Below are positions 34,427 through 46,606 of a DNA stretch of 64,000 bases, piece by piece. The stretch spans positions 1,860,001 through 1,924,000 of the forward strand of contig CP075494.1 of assembly GCA_021613535.1 (NCBI GenBank), written 5' to 3'. The stretch comes from Adineta vaga. Taxonomy: Eukaryota > Rotifera. A program made the position numbers and the translations under genes. Each line of letters opens with the position of its first letter. The stretch's first letter is position 1. The notes under the pieces were generated by a model. The model worked only from the letters and a program-made list of their open reading frames with translations. It made no database searches and was not told the DNA's origin.

Positions 34427-37400
34427 TTATAATAATTGTTGACGCAATTTTTCTCCTTCAACAACAAAAATATTTGTTAATATATGATTAGCAGTTCTAT
34501 AATTATTCATAATAATTTGTCCTGTTCGTATCCAAGCAGATGATGTTGATCCTGTTGATACAATTTTTGTTTTACTAATATAATTTATTTCTTTCATTTT
34601 CATACAAGAAATAATTTCATAATTAATTGGATCATAAAATAATAAATTTTCATTTGAAATATCAATATATTTCCATAAATGAGTAGCATTAATATTATAT
34701 TCTTGTCGCCAATAAATCGTAAAATCATAATTATTATAAAATGATGAACATGTAAATGTATTTGAAGATAATAAACTATTTACTGAATCTAAACCAATTC
34801 GATAAAAATCAGTAATAAAATCATAATGACTATCAAATGAACAACTCCATAAAACAATACTTGATCGACCATTATCATCTTCTATAACACTTAATTTTGA
34901 TTGATAATTTTCAATTAATTTCCCAAAATTTCCTCCAATATTTCTAAATTGATATTCTCGTTTTTGATTATCTAATATTTCTAATTGTTCAATTGAATCA
35001 CCGATGATATGTCCATTAAAACTAATTCGTCTTGTTTGTTCATCAATTTGATCAGTCATTGAAATATTCGGATGCCATTTATGAATATAAAAAAATCTTC
35101 CAATTAAATTCCAAACAATACCAACTGTATTTCCAATCCGAATAGTTTGAATAACATTAAAATGTTTCATTGTTTTATTAAAAGCAAATTGTTGTTCAAA
35201 TGAATAATACGACAATGGAATATTTGCAGCAAATTGGCTATTAATATCTGTAAAATTCTCCGGATTACTTTTTGATACATAAAATGATGATTTATAATCA
35301 ATATTCTTCCCATCATTGAATAACCAAATAAAATCTTTCCACATTTTTATTTCTGGTTTATGATATTCATCATTACTTGTAGAAATAAATATTTGTACAG
35401 GAATTTGTAATGTCATAACAAACATTTCAATACTTAATTGCCATTCTAAAAGGAGATTATTGTTTAGAAAACCAAGATGAATTTCATTCATAAAAATAAT
35501 AATTTTATAACCAGATAAAAATAAATTTTGTAATTGTTGTGATTTATTCATTAATATTTTATCAAAATCAAATGCAGCTATTTTTGAAGTTGATATTAAA
35601 TCATAACTTTGAAATATAAACATTGTATGTCGTTGTTTCCATATACCAATTTGTTGATTTTTTGAATATTGTTTAATTAATTTATCAGATAATATTTCTG
35701 CCATAGCATAAATTGTTGCAGATGGATTTGCATCAATTTGTGAAGCAAAACTAGATGCATCACAAACACGTAAAGATTTTGTTCCTTTTACAATTAAATT
35801 TTCATCAGTACAAAAACCCATTTGACATGAACATGTTGGATGAAGTGCACTTTCTATATATTGAAAATATTCATCAAAATTTAAGTTTCCTGGTAATATT
35901 TCTTGAGAGATTAATTGACCAAATTCTGATGATTTATTCATTGTAAATGATCTTAATAAATTGATAACTTTTGAAAAGATATTTTTATCATTTTCACTAA
36001 GTTTTATCCAATTTAAATCAATTTCTGGTTTATCAAATATTGAATTTGTTTGTGCTTTTATCATTCCCGATGTAAAATCATTTATTTGTAAAGTAATTCT
36101 TAATGTTGCTATTGTTCCATTTGTACATTGATTAGTTTTTAATTCAGAACATAGTTTATTTGTATAAGTAAATCTTGAATCATTTGTATCAAGAAAATAA
36201 ATTTGAATATCACGAATATTTCTACTTTGATTTAATCGAATACCTGAATTAAATTGAATTAACCATGAAAATGGACCATTTATATCATAAAAATCTTCAT
36301 CACAATTCTTTAATTGAATTATATATGGAAGACTTATATGATCAGCAAGATTTCTACCAACATAAGTGTTATTTACAATAGGTTTAATATTAATTTTTTG
36401 TAAATGAATTGGATCACCAATTCCACTTATTTGAAGTAAATGTGGAGTTGAAAAAGCTCCAGCTGAAAGAATAATTTCATATAAAGAATAAATTGTTTTT
36501 ATTGTTTGTGATTTTGAATCATAATATTCAATTCCAATAGCTCGATTTGTATCATCAAATAAAATACGCGTTACTGTTGAATGAATAAGAATTGATAAAT
36601 TTGGTCGTTTTAAAACATCAGAAGTTAAATAAGCTGATTTACTATTTTCACGAAACCATTGAGATGAATTAGAAGAAAAATATTTAAATTGTTCAAATAA
36701 TGAACAACTATGTGGTTTATTAATTAAATCACCATTATAATCAGATGAGTAACCATTCCATGGTTGATTTTATCATAACAAATATTTTGAAAAGATTTAC
36801 TTAAATTATGAAATAATAATGGATTAAGACTATTTACTTTCATTGGACCTGATTTTCCATGATAGAATTCACAATCTTCTTTAGAAATATTTGTTAATGT
36901 ATAATAACAATAATGATCTTCAAGTTTTTTATAATAAGATAAGAATTGTTCATATTGCCAACCTAATGGCCATTGTTTTAATAGTTCAGGACTTGCTCTA
37001 GAATTAATCATTCCATAGATTCTTGATGTTCCACCTAAACCTATTGAACGTGGAATATAAACTAATTTATTTAAAATTTTTTGACGATTTGTTATGATAA
37101 TTGGATCATGAGGTGATAAAAAATGAAAATCATTTGGAATTTTCATTCCATTCCATTCCGAATCATTTGGAAAATCATCAGGTCCTTTTTCAATACAAAT
37201 AACACGAAAATTTCGATTTTCACTTAAACGAGATGCTAATACAGCTCCACTTGTACCACAACTCACAATTATAAAATGATATGTTAAAAGATCTTTTATT
37301 TTTGATATATTCGTTCTATTTTCATTTACTATCGTTGTTAAAGTTGTTGTTAATGGTATTGATATATCATTTTGTTTATCAATTTTAATAACAATGACTA

Positions 37401-37482
37401 ATGTAGTAATAACTAAACTAATTAAAATAAATAACAATAGAAGAATTATTGAAAAAAAACTACGATTGATTTGTTCTTTCAT
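34427..37482 (-). CDS. membrane GMC oxidoreductase fused to a PNKP-like phosphatase domain and an SRPBCC domain
   Basis: About 1,019 codons from ATG 37482 once a one-base loss in the TTTT run at 36766-36769 is allowed for. A TM anchor (residues 10-33) and a Thr-rich spacer lead into a GMC flavoenzyme: a degenerate dinucleotide motif (VSCGTSGA, about 73), LSAGAFSTPHLL, then the His region HPTCSCQMG (about 548) and SLRVCDAS...NPSATIYAMAE. Residues about 610-770 match the 3'-phosphatase half of polynucleotide kinase/phosphatase (KIAAFDFD, GYKIIIF, PVQIFIST, YHKPEIKMW, SFYV, FAANIPLSYYS). The Gly-Thr of DxDGT and the second acidic motif (GDAAGR reads SKSNPE) are lost, so phosphatase activity is doubtful. 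Residues about 775-895 look like a START/SRPBCC ligand pocket (VWNLIGRFFYIHKWHP). The last 120 residues are unrecognised. Substrate unknown. Confidence 0.8.
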
Positions 37483-37595
37483 TTTTTGATGTAAGACAAA
37501 GAATGGATTTAGTAACAGTCATAAAAAATTTATCTTTTATAACTATCGTAAAGATATTTATTGTTCTTTTAAGTATAGAAAAAAACATCTTTAAA

Positions 37596-38096
37596 TTAAC
37601 GGGCATATTTTTTTGAAATAGATTTCCAAGTAGCATAACGTTTATTGTCAAATTTTTTTTCATCACGTCCAGTTTCAAATTCTTCAAGTTGAACACGTCG
37701 ATCCGTTGGTCTTCCAACTTGCAATACACCATCTTTAAACCATTTATGTGAAATAAGAAGAGGAACGGTATTCCAATGAACTTCACAACCAAAATGTGCT
37801 TTTTGGTTTAGTTTTTCATTTGGGAAATCAGCATTAATTATAAATCTCATTGTCCATTTTGTTCCATCACCAGTTTGTCCTTCAAAAATATTTTCAACTT
37901 CAACAACTTGATTTGAAGGACTATTAACATATAAATGAAAATTATTTGTTGGACCAGATTTTCGTAGAATTTCACTCATCCATGTTCTCGCTTCACCTGG
38001 TGCATCACCTTTTCGTTTATTTTCAACACAATTTATCATATCTTGAACAACTTTTTCATTTGCATCTTTGAGACTAGTTGCATCTTCGTCGGACAT
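37596..38096 (-). CDS. uncharacterised 166-residue protein
   Basis: From MSDEDAT (ATG 38096) to KKYAR. The acidic N-terminus is followed by a mixed alpha/beta pattern with FHLYVNS, WTMRFIINADFP, HFGCEVHW and a basic C-terminus. There is no signal peptide or TM segment, so it is probably cytosolic. No family is recognised. It lies 113 bp upstream of the GMC fusion on the same strand. An earlier ATG (38150) would add a hydrophobic stretch, but the composition makes 38096 more likely. Confidence 0.6.
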   Translation of the reverse strand: MSDEDATSLKDANEKVVQDMINCVENKRKGDAPGEARTWMSEILRKSGPTNNFHLYVNSPSNQVVEVENIFEGQTGDGTKWTMRFIINADFPNEKLNQKAHFGCEVHWNTVPLLISHKWFKDGVLQVGRPTDRRVQLEEFETGRDEKKFDNKRYATWKSISKKYAR

Positions 38097-38598
38097 TTTG
38101 TTTAGGCAAATAAAGATTATTATCAAATGTATGAAAATATCTGACATCAAAAAATGATTCTGCCAATCGGATTTAATTCAATAAAAAGAAAATCTTTATA
38201 TTGACAACTCACTCCATCTTAAGTGACCAATACGACCAATCGAAGTAAATGGGGTTGTTGATTCATTTATTAAATCTACATTACTTATATTGTTTTTTGA
38301 TAAGTTGCCTCATCGGTATAGAATTCTGTTCACATTGATATGATATCTGTAAAAATATCTTTAATTTTTGGTCATTTTTTAATCCATTGTTCATGACATG
38401 ATATTTCTTACTGTTAGAGAAAATAAAAAATTCAATCTAATTGACGAACATCATGAATTCAAGGTATAACATACTCTATAAACGCATGTTCTCTAATTCT
38501 TTGAAACATGGTCTCATAGTTCTGCGACGAAAGCATTCCATTCCTTTGTACAACAACCTAATGAAATTATTTTTTATTTCTTATCATTTTTATTCGAA
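38097..38598. other. intergenic region
   Basis: No gene or repeat seen; AT-rich. Confidence 0.3.
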
Positions 38599-39184
38599 TT
38601 AACCCTTTCACGGCGATGTGAGCCACCAGTGGCTCACACTTTGCATTTCATATTTTAATCTCTAAATGTGTTTTATTAAAAAACAGAATTTACCATAAGA
38701 TGCATCTTGAAAAGCTCTACAAGTTTCATAATAAATCTTATTTTAATTGTATACGTTTTGTTTTCGAAGAAAGTAAAACTTTACGTGACTAGTTTTCGAA
38801 GTTGCGAGATTATCATTTTTTCTACAAGAATGCAAAATCTCATTTTTCTTATTTCATCTTTTTATCACTTAATATGATTTCGCAATAAACAAGACAATAT
38901 ACCACAAGATGCAGAGTGAAACGCTCTTACAATCTATATCATAAAGCTTATTTGAATTGTGTGCAAACCTCGCTGTAAGACACTAAAGTCACGAAATAAC
39001 CTCAAAAATTGGTCGCACACAATTATTCGTTTTTTTGAAAACGAAAAGTACATATTTGAAATAAGTTGTACGATGTAGATTGTAGAACTTTTCACGCGGC
39101 ATCTTGTGGTATATTTTGTTTTCTAATAAAGCGAATTGAGAAGTGTAACTTTCTATCAAAATCTAGTCGCCGCGAAAGGGTTAA
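38599..39184. mobile_element. piggyBac-like MITE flanked by TTAA
   Basis: TTAA sits on both sides (38599-38602, 39181-39184). Ends CCCTTTCACGGCGA and TCGCCGCGAAAGGG are inverted repeats with the CCC...GGG termini usual for piggyBac. A hairpin follows the left end (GTGAGCCAC-CAG-TGGCTCAC). Inside, a unit of about 65 bp with AAGATGCA...GCTCTTACAA recurs near 38690 and 38906 and, inverted, near 39060-39120. No transposase. The right TTAA is also the left edge of a telomere-like element. Confidence 0.75.
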
Positions 39185-39278
39185 GGGTGTGGGTTTCTTT
39201 TATATAAAGACACACCCACACCCACCCACCCACACCCACCCACCCACACCCACCCACCCACACCCACCCACACCCATT
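39181..39278. mobile_element. telomere-like element (copy q) with the longest C-rich arm
   Basis: TTAAGGGTGTGGGTTTC, an AT-rich loop, then about 65 bp of CACACCC and CACCCAC units. The C-rich arm is much longer than the G-rich arm, suggesting later repeat expansion. Confidence 0.7.
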
Positions 39279-39594
39279 CGCGGGCCGCCGAAAAATTTTT
39301 AGAGAGGGGGAAGGGGGCAAAATATCTCTGCGTATGACGAAAAGTAACGAGTTTAAGATCAAAAAGTAGGTTCGATATAAAATCTCAAGAAAACTGTCTT
39401 GAAAAACCAAACTGAAGACGAAAGGAAAAAAACGTCGTACACCCCTCAAGGTTTCGACAGGGCCTACAGAAAACCAAACAGTATATTTTCAAAACAGAGA
39501 GGGGCAATAAAGGTTTATTGCTCCATCAAAAAGTTTTCAGGAGGAGCAATTGCTACCCCTCACCTCCTAGCTGGCCCGCCAGTGCTCAAGAGCT
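39276..39594. mobile_element. possible hAT-like non-autonomous remnant
   Basis: GCGGGCCGCCGAAAAATTTT...GAGAGGGG on the left and, inverted, CACTGGCGGGCCAGCTAGG...GAGGGG on the right resemble CAGTGGCGGGCC-type hAT ends. The match is imperfect and I see no clear target duplication. Its GC content differs from its surroundings. Confidence 0.4.
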
Positions 39595-40708
39595 TCACCC
39601 ATCATGAAAAACGTTCTGCCGTCATTGTTTCTTTCCAACACTGAATTGTTTTGCAGAAAGAATGAAACAGATTTCTTTTCTTTCTGTCTAATTTAAAAAC
39701 AACATCAGTTTGATGATTCGAATTACAAATTCTACCCACTGAAATGATTCATATATTTGTATTTGTTGTTAAAATGAAAAAATAATTATTTTCGCTGCGC
39801 TACCACATTATTAACGAAAAGCCATTCATGTCACTCTCTCTCTCTCTGCCTGACTGGATTACTGGGAAACTTCACAAACGTCATATCAAATAAACAAACT
39901 TGATTGACGCATAGAGGATTTCTCCCCAGTATAAGATGTATAAAAGTGTTAAGATCTGTAATTATTCGCTCATTCGATCTGGTATCAACTGAGAAATTTT
40001 AAAGGTAAAAATAAAAGAATATTTTTTCCGCTTTTTTTAGTTTCAAAAATAGTTTTATTCTCGTCTGATCTATTTCAAAGGGAATATTGAGCAATACTAA
40101 TTAGATCCCAGTATTTTCTCGTCAACAACCTGATAATCCAGATTTATCAGTCCGAAGTCATTTCTTGTGAAATATGTTCGGATCCGATGATCCAACACAG
40201 TTCTATTAGGTTCTAAGTGACGAAACCCAATAGCAGCATATTGGTAAATCTTGTCAAATGTTATAAATTTTACGAGCAGTCATTTGACACACATTAGAGA
40301 AAGCTCTTCTTTATCCTTCGAATGTGACTATCAGAAATAATCGGATCCGATAATATTTCGACATCTAAGATTCATCGATCTGAGAACAGATGATATCCTT
40401 TTCCAGCCTTTTAAACTGCTTTTTCCGGGAAAGTTCTACGCAAAAATCTGGACATGTCGTGGAGAAATATTCATAACTAGACGAAATACAAGTACCATTC
40501 GTCCTACAGTTTCACCGACCCTTTTATGGAAGAAAAGTTAGTAGTATTGTTCTTTAAAACGGTTTTAATGTCGATTATATCCCATGTATCTATTTTCGTT
40601 TAGGTGATTTGGATTTTGGGCGGTTCTTTTCACAGTTTTTGTTGATCGGCATTTTTATCTTAATGCATTTCCTCTTTTCAGATCTTCTTATCTATAACTT
40701 CTAGACCA
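39595..40708. other. promoter and 5' region of the helicase-PARG gene
   Basis: No coding signal. A polypyrimidine tract ending TTTTCAG at about 40680, just before the first exon, could be a 5' UTR splice acceptor. Confidence 0.35.
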
Positions 40709-43700
40709 ATGTGTGAATCTCAAAAATGTTGGAATGATGACGATGAGCTGCTGCTGGAAAGAACTCGTCAACAGCACAAAGAACTAATTGCTAATATTCG
40801 TACACAAATCAAGAACAGTTCCTTGACAGATAGTGAACGCGTTCTTAAACAATCGCTTCTCCAAGAATGCGAATCTCAGTTAAAAACGTTTGACTCAGCG
40901 ATTCGGTTGCTCGCGGATTCTTGTGAGCAGAAGAATGAGTTACAAAAGAACGAACGATGCCGGGTACTTCAACGTGAAATCAAACGACTCCAATCACGTT
41001 TGCCAATTTACGCTCGACGTGACGAGATTGTCAATGCGGTTCGGGCTAATCAGGTTCTCATTGTTAAAGCACAAACTGGAGCAGGAAAGAGTACTCAAGT
41101 TGTCCAGTATTTAGTTGACGCTGGTCTTGTCGGTCACGGTACGAAAAATAACAACGTATCTTTTCTTGTTTCTGACGCTATTTTTAATTTTTCCTCAGGT
41201 GAAATCGTCTGTATACAGCCGCGTCGATTTGCGGCGCGAGCACTAGCTGATCGGGTAGCCGAGGAATTCGGATGTCGAGTCGGCGAAGAGGTAAATTACC
41301 GATATAGCTGTCGAATTCGTCTGATAAACCTTGTTTTGACGTATTTAGGTTGATACTGCACTTCATTCGGAGACGCCATCGAAGTCGAAATCAGCCAGGA
41401 TTCGATTTGTTACTGCAAGCGTTCTGTTGGATGAGTATCGTCGAGATAAAAGACTTTCTTCCTATTCAATCGTGATCATTGATGAAGCGCACGAACGATT
41501 CATCGATACGGATCTTCTCTTCGGCGTAATGAAAATCTGTCTACAACAACGATCTGATATCAAAGTTAGTTTGAATGTTTGTTTTCTTGTTAATTAATCT
41601 TTCAATTATCCTAGTTGATCGTCATGTCTGCGACTTTGGATATTGGATTGATTCGCACTTACTATGGTCGATCGCACGTTCTCGAAGTGGCTGGACGAAC
41701 TTATCCAATCGAAGATTACTTCAGTGTGGTCGATAGTGATGATAACTATGTAAATCAAGCAATTTTGAAAGCTTGTGAAATCCATGAGAGCAATCAGCCT
41801 GGTGATATTCTCGCCTTTTTGACTGGACCGGACGAAATTGATGAAGCAACAATGGAAGTAGAGCGACGACTGAAAGATTCGGCCATTGTTTTGCCTCTGC
41901 ATGCTAAATTGCATCCAGACGAAACAAAACGAATTTTTGAACGAACACCGGTGAATAAGCGTAAGATAATCTTTTCTACAAATGTTGCCGAAACATCGGT
42001 CACAATCGACGGCGTTCAGCATGTCATCGAATCGGGTATGGTCAAAGAAATGATGTGGGATGAGAAACTTAAAATGCAGGCTTTGAAAATTGGTCGAATA
42101 ACACAAAGTTCTGCTATACAACGACGCGGTCGAGCTGGCCGAACATCACCCGGCAAGGTAAGTTTTTTGAACAAGATCAGTTGTTCAACTTTGCACTTAC
42201 TTTTAGTGCCACTATTTGTACACGCGAACGACCTTCAAAGCTATGTCTGTATGTCCTCGTGCGGAAATTCTCCAGATGGAGCCAAGTATAGCTGTTCTTA
42301 AATTGATGCACTTCGCTGCCATTGATGACGTTGAAAAATTTCATTGGCTTGAAGCTCCATCGAAGGAAAGCATCCGACTTGCAATACGTCGCCTTCATTG
42401 GCTCAAAGCGATTGATCTTACATCGAACCGATTGACCGAAATTGGCCAGCGAATGGCTCAACTGGGCCTCTTACCAATGCTTTCCGCGATGGTTTTAAGT
42501 GCCACTGATAAAGCGTGTATTAATCATGTTCTGGTTCTGGCTGGAATGCTCAATGTATCAGACAGTGTTTGGTGGCGTAGCAGAGATATGGGCGCACGAG
42601 AACGAGCACAAAAGATACGTATAGATTTCTTCCGAGACAATCAAAAGGACGGAGATTTCATCTTGCTACTGAGAATTTTTCTCAAGTGGCAGACAATCAA
42701 ACCAAATGAACGAAAGACTTGGTGCGAGAATAACTCGATCAGTATGAAAGCTTTGAAAATAGCTTTGGAGTTTGCGAATGATATAGCTCGACAATTACGC
42801 GTAGATTTACCGAAATTCGACCAAGCGACTCTCGATCGAAATTTAATCAACGAGATAATGGGTTGTGTGAAAACGGGTTTCTTCCAAAATTTGGCTATTT
42901 TTTCCAACTCGACCCGAGTTGGATATCGCTTGTCTTCAAATGTTCAAGGTCAACCTGGAATCAACGCAAAAATATATAACCTATCATCTCTGTTTTCGAA
43001 TTCGTCACCGCCGACCTATGTTCTCTATCATACAATTCTGAATCTCAAGCACATCAGCTGTATGGTCACGTTATGTCCAATTGAGAAGAGTGAGATACCG
43101 AAGGAATGGATAGATTACTATTCTGGTAAGCCAATTGTTCTCTGTCCTAAACCTCAAAATATCGTTCCTAAAACATCCATTCCTATAAAAGTTCCATCTT
43201 CGAAGAGGTCCGACCAACCTTTAGCACATCGTGAAGAACAAAATCAGCCTAGGGAACCAAGTAGTATTACTTCGAAAAGCAATGCGACCTCGGAAGTTGA
43301 CAGTGAACGCTCACTACACTCGACTGAAATGTTCAATACCATCGAAGTTGTTTCTAAAGGCAGTTATTCTGTTGGTAATAAAGAAATTAAGTTTGATACA
43401 AAACAAATGAAGACAATTATTTATAATCACGCATCAAAATTGTACGATAGTGTAACGAAATCATTGTCAGACTTCAACACTTTCCCATTCCCATCGACAA
43501 GCGTTCACGTGGTAAATAAAGATCGCCTTGTTGTCTATAAGGAACTGGTTTCTCAAGGCCGACATCCCGTACTTCTTAACATGGCTTGTCCACAATCTCC
43601 GGGTGGCAATTATCAACTAGGTGTCAGAACTCAAGAAGCTACACTTTTTCTTCGATCGAATTATTTTCTTAGTCTTGATGCTAGTCTCGATTATATTAAA

Positions 43701-45035
43701 CCAACCAATCGCTTTTGCTATGACTCGAACTGTGAACTACAGCCATTATTTAAATATCAACGACTGTATCCGATAGACGAATTTGGCGCTATATACACAT
43801 CTGGCATGACTATCTTTCGTGAGTCGGAAAAAGAGGGCTATGCTTTTATGGAAAAACCGTTATTAAATATGTGCACTATTGCCATGGCTGCATATCGCAA
43901 TACGCAACCAAACAATGAAGCTGGTTTCAGCGCTAAGTATTCAATTGGATTACGAAAAAAAATTGCAAACCTATTTTCCATCGCCTATCATCAGGGACAT
44001 GACAGTCTCGTTCTATCAGCATTTGGCTGTGGCAATTTTCGAAATCCACCAAACCATGTAGCAGCAGTTTTTCACTCGGTCATCGAACAATATGCTGGTT
44101 TTTTTAAGCAGATCAAATTTGCAATTTTTGATGATTATAATAATGGACAATGTGTGAATCCTGGTAGAAACTACGAATCATTCAAAAAGTTACTCGATAA
44201 TGTCAAAGTAGAGCCATTGCAACAGAGAACGCCCGACACGATGATAGGCCCTTGGAGAATTATGAAGACAACAGAGAGAGAGATTCATCTCTCTAGTGTG
44301 AACATTTATTCTCAACCTCTGTGCCTAAACGGAGGAGAATGCAAGAACTTGCACAATGTGGAACATTGCGATATATATTCACATCCACCTATGTGTCCAT
44401 TTAGCATTGATTCAAAATCTTGTACGCAAAAAGCGAATCATGACCATATGCTGTGGTTCAAGCATGACTTGCAAAACACACACGGTATGAGCAATAATTC
44501 AAACGACGATTCGAGGCTTTCGCGGCCAATTGACAGAAATTTTTCTTCGAATCAACAAAGATTTAATAGTTCTGATCGGTTGCATTTGGCAAGCACTGCA
44601 TCCCTGTGGTCCGAGGATTGTAGTTCTGCTCGTACCAATCCAGAGTTGAGCATGAATTCAAAGATCCATGATTCATATCATTCAACAAGCTTTAGCAAAG
44701 AGAAGGATTCGAATTCGACACAACGAACCCAGGCATATCCAAAGTCAGTTTATGATAATCCGTGCTGGTCCACACATTTAACGACAGATGCGGAGCCTTA
44801 CTGTAGCCGAAGATCTTCTTCCTATCGGATGAAGCCTGATGAGAGTGGACAAGCTGAAATTGTGAGACACGAGACGAATACATTTTTATTGCCAAGTACA
44901 CGAACAGATTATTCCATTCCCCGACTATTCAACAGAGAAAGCCAGAACATAAGTGCGCCTCAATTTTCTGCACCATTCGAAAGGTTTGGTATCGGCGATC
45001 GCCTACCACATCGAGACTATTTAGAAGATTCGTAG
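40709..45035 (+). CDS. DEAH-box helicase fused to microbial-type PARG and PBZ-like zinc fingers
   Basis: Exons 40709-41138, 41199-41290, 41349-41564, 41615-42157 and 42207-45035 join in frame to 1,369 residues. Order: a charged N-terminal region; Walker A AQTGAGKST (121-129); DEAH (219-222); SAT (251-253); QRRGRAGRT (415-423); the helicase-associated C-terminal region (about 428-730); a Ser/Pro linker; and a microbial-type poly(ADP-ribose) glycohydrolase domain (about 815-1075) with LLNMACPQSPGGNYQLG, RTQEA, IYTSGMTIFR and SAFGCGNFRNPP. C-x5-C-x7-H-x5-H at 1133-1153 fits the PAR-binding zinc finger (PBZ), and a second looser copy (C-x8-C-x7-H-x5-H) ends at 1180. The tail is disordered. The catalytic QEE reads QEA, so PAR hydrolysis may be weak or lost. 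The likely role is an RNA/DNA helicase recruited to PAR at damaged chromatin. The first intron (60 bp) has no stop and could be retained. Confidence 0.88.
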
Positions 45036-46029
45036 ATTGAACGACTCGAATAAAATATTCATAAATAGAATAATAAATAACTGCTATAAAGTACACCGAA
45101 CTTTATCAAAATTCAAGTCTTGCTTTTATTCATATTTTCAATGGACAGTGCCACCCAGATTGACTCTTATACTCAACTGAACAGCAGCTCTGTTTTCCTG
45201 TTTTAGAATAGACTAAACTGGTTTGTACTAATGAATAAATATATCTGCGGGAAAATCTTGAGAAAGATTAATAATATCATTCCTCTTTTATAAACGTACA
45301 TATTTCTAACATTTGTCGTCGAAAAAACGAATATGTCAAGAAATCCGGAAAATAAGAAATCCGGAGAGGTAAAATCGGGAAAGAAATGAATCACCTGGAA
45401 AGATTTTTTTCTTCTATTTCTTTTGACAGAAGTCAAAGGAACTGTTATATATGTATATATGTTTTCTGCTCAGTCTCTCCTTCTGTATTCATGTTCCTAT
45501 ATACTCGCTCTCTAGTGCTATCTCTCTCACCTTATTCTCCTTTGTTCATGCTCTCATCATCTAACTTTGCACTATTCTCTCTCCCACAGTGCATGATCAT
45601 ATATAAAGGGTGGTAATCTCTTGAATAAAACTTACGCTAACAACTGCTTACAAATCAAATCTTACAGCACGGTAATCTCTTATTCTCACTTTTCCTCTCT
45701 TCTTTTTACAATGGCTACCGCTTGTCCGACATACTCTTACGTGAACAGCAATAAAGGTAAACATCTTCTCATCATTTATGACTATGTCTTTTATTAGAGA
45801 GACAAATGTGTTTCTTTCGAATGTTCGTAGTTTATTTAGTAAAATATAAAAACACACACACATCACACCACTCTCTTCTCTAACACTTTACCGAGAAAAA
45901 CATGTATATATATATATAATCACACAAAGAAAAGTGAATACACATATATCACGAATAAAGAGAAGAAAGATGAAAGACGAGATCAATAGAAAGAAAGAGA
46001 AGACTAGAATATGAAGAGATAGGTGTCGC
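45036..46029. other. intergenic region with simple repeats
   Basis: CT-rich and (TA)n tracts, e.g. near 45900-45925 and 45960-46000; no gene supported. Confidence 0.35.
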
Positions 46030-46272
46030 CTGTAACATCTTTCAACAGAGTAGCGAAGCCACAATGGCGACCACATATTGGGCATGTCAGTTCAAGGACT
46101 GTTCAGCCGTCGCTCACACAGTCACAAAGACTGGCGATTTAACCAAGCAGAAGAATGATCATTGTCATCCTCCCGTCCCAGAGAAGATCGAGATTCGTCA
46201 GTTGATGAACAAGGTCAAGACTCATGTCATCAGCGAGACAGCAGCTAAGCATATCGCAATACCAAAACCCAA
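46030..46272 (+). pseudogene. FLYWCH-type zinc finger fragment
   Basis: YWACQFKDCSAVAHT followed by HCHPPVPEKIEIRQLM matches the second half of a FLYWCH finger (C-x4-C ... H-x-H), a DNA-binding domain common in transposon-derived genes. The first half is not evident upstream, and the 3' end runs into the 32-bp minisatellite at 46280. Probably a remnant of a transposable element. Confidence 0.65.
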
Positions 46273-46279
46273 GAGTTTT

Positions 46280-46606
46280 GGTATCGACGGTATTGTAGGT
46301 ATTGGAGTATTGGTATCGACGGTATTGTAGGTATTGGAGTATTGGTATCGACGGTATTGTAGGTATTGGAGTATTGGTATCGACGGTATTGTAGGTATTG
46401 GAGTATTGGTATCGACGGTATTGTAGGTATTGGAGTATTGGTATCGACGGTATTGTAGGTATTGGAGTATTGGTATCGACGGTATTGTAGGTATTGGAGT
46501 ATTGGTATTAACTGATATTGAGTATTGATAGTATTGATATTGGTGGTATTGGTATTGACTGGTACTGAAGGTATTGGCAGTATTGGTATTGATATTGAAG
46601 TATTGA
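46280..46606. repeat. 32-bp minisatellite, seven copies plus degenerate tail
   Basis: The unit GGTATCGACGGTATTG + TAGGTATTGGAGTATT (32 bp) starts at 46280, 46312, 46344, 46376, 46408, 46440 and 46472 with almost no variation, then decays into (GGTATT)-like sequence until about 46606. Near-identity implies recent expansion. Confidence 0.9.

Noticed and set aside
33957-38495. Shared 17-mer TATAAACGCATGTTCTC at about 33957 and 38479 as a functional site
   Set aside because: Only two copies with unrelated flanks; chance is plausible at this window size.
39179-39278. Chromosome end or true telomere array
   Set aside because: The TGTGGG-like tracts are interstitial, short, imperfect and flanked by unique sequence and genes on both sides.
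46260-46606. CRISPR-like array
   Set aside because: The repeats are directly contiguous without unique spacers and the genome is eukaryotic.
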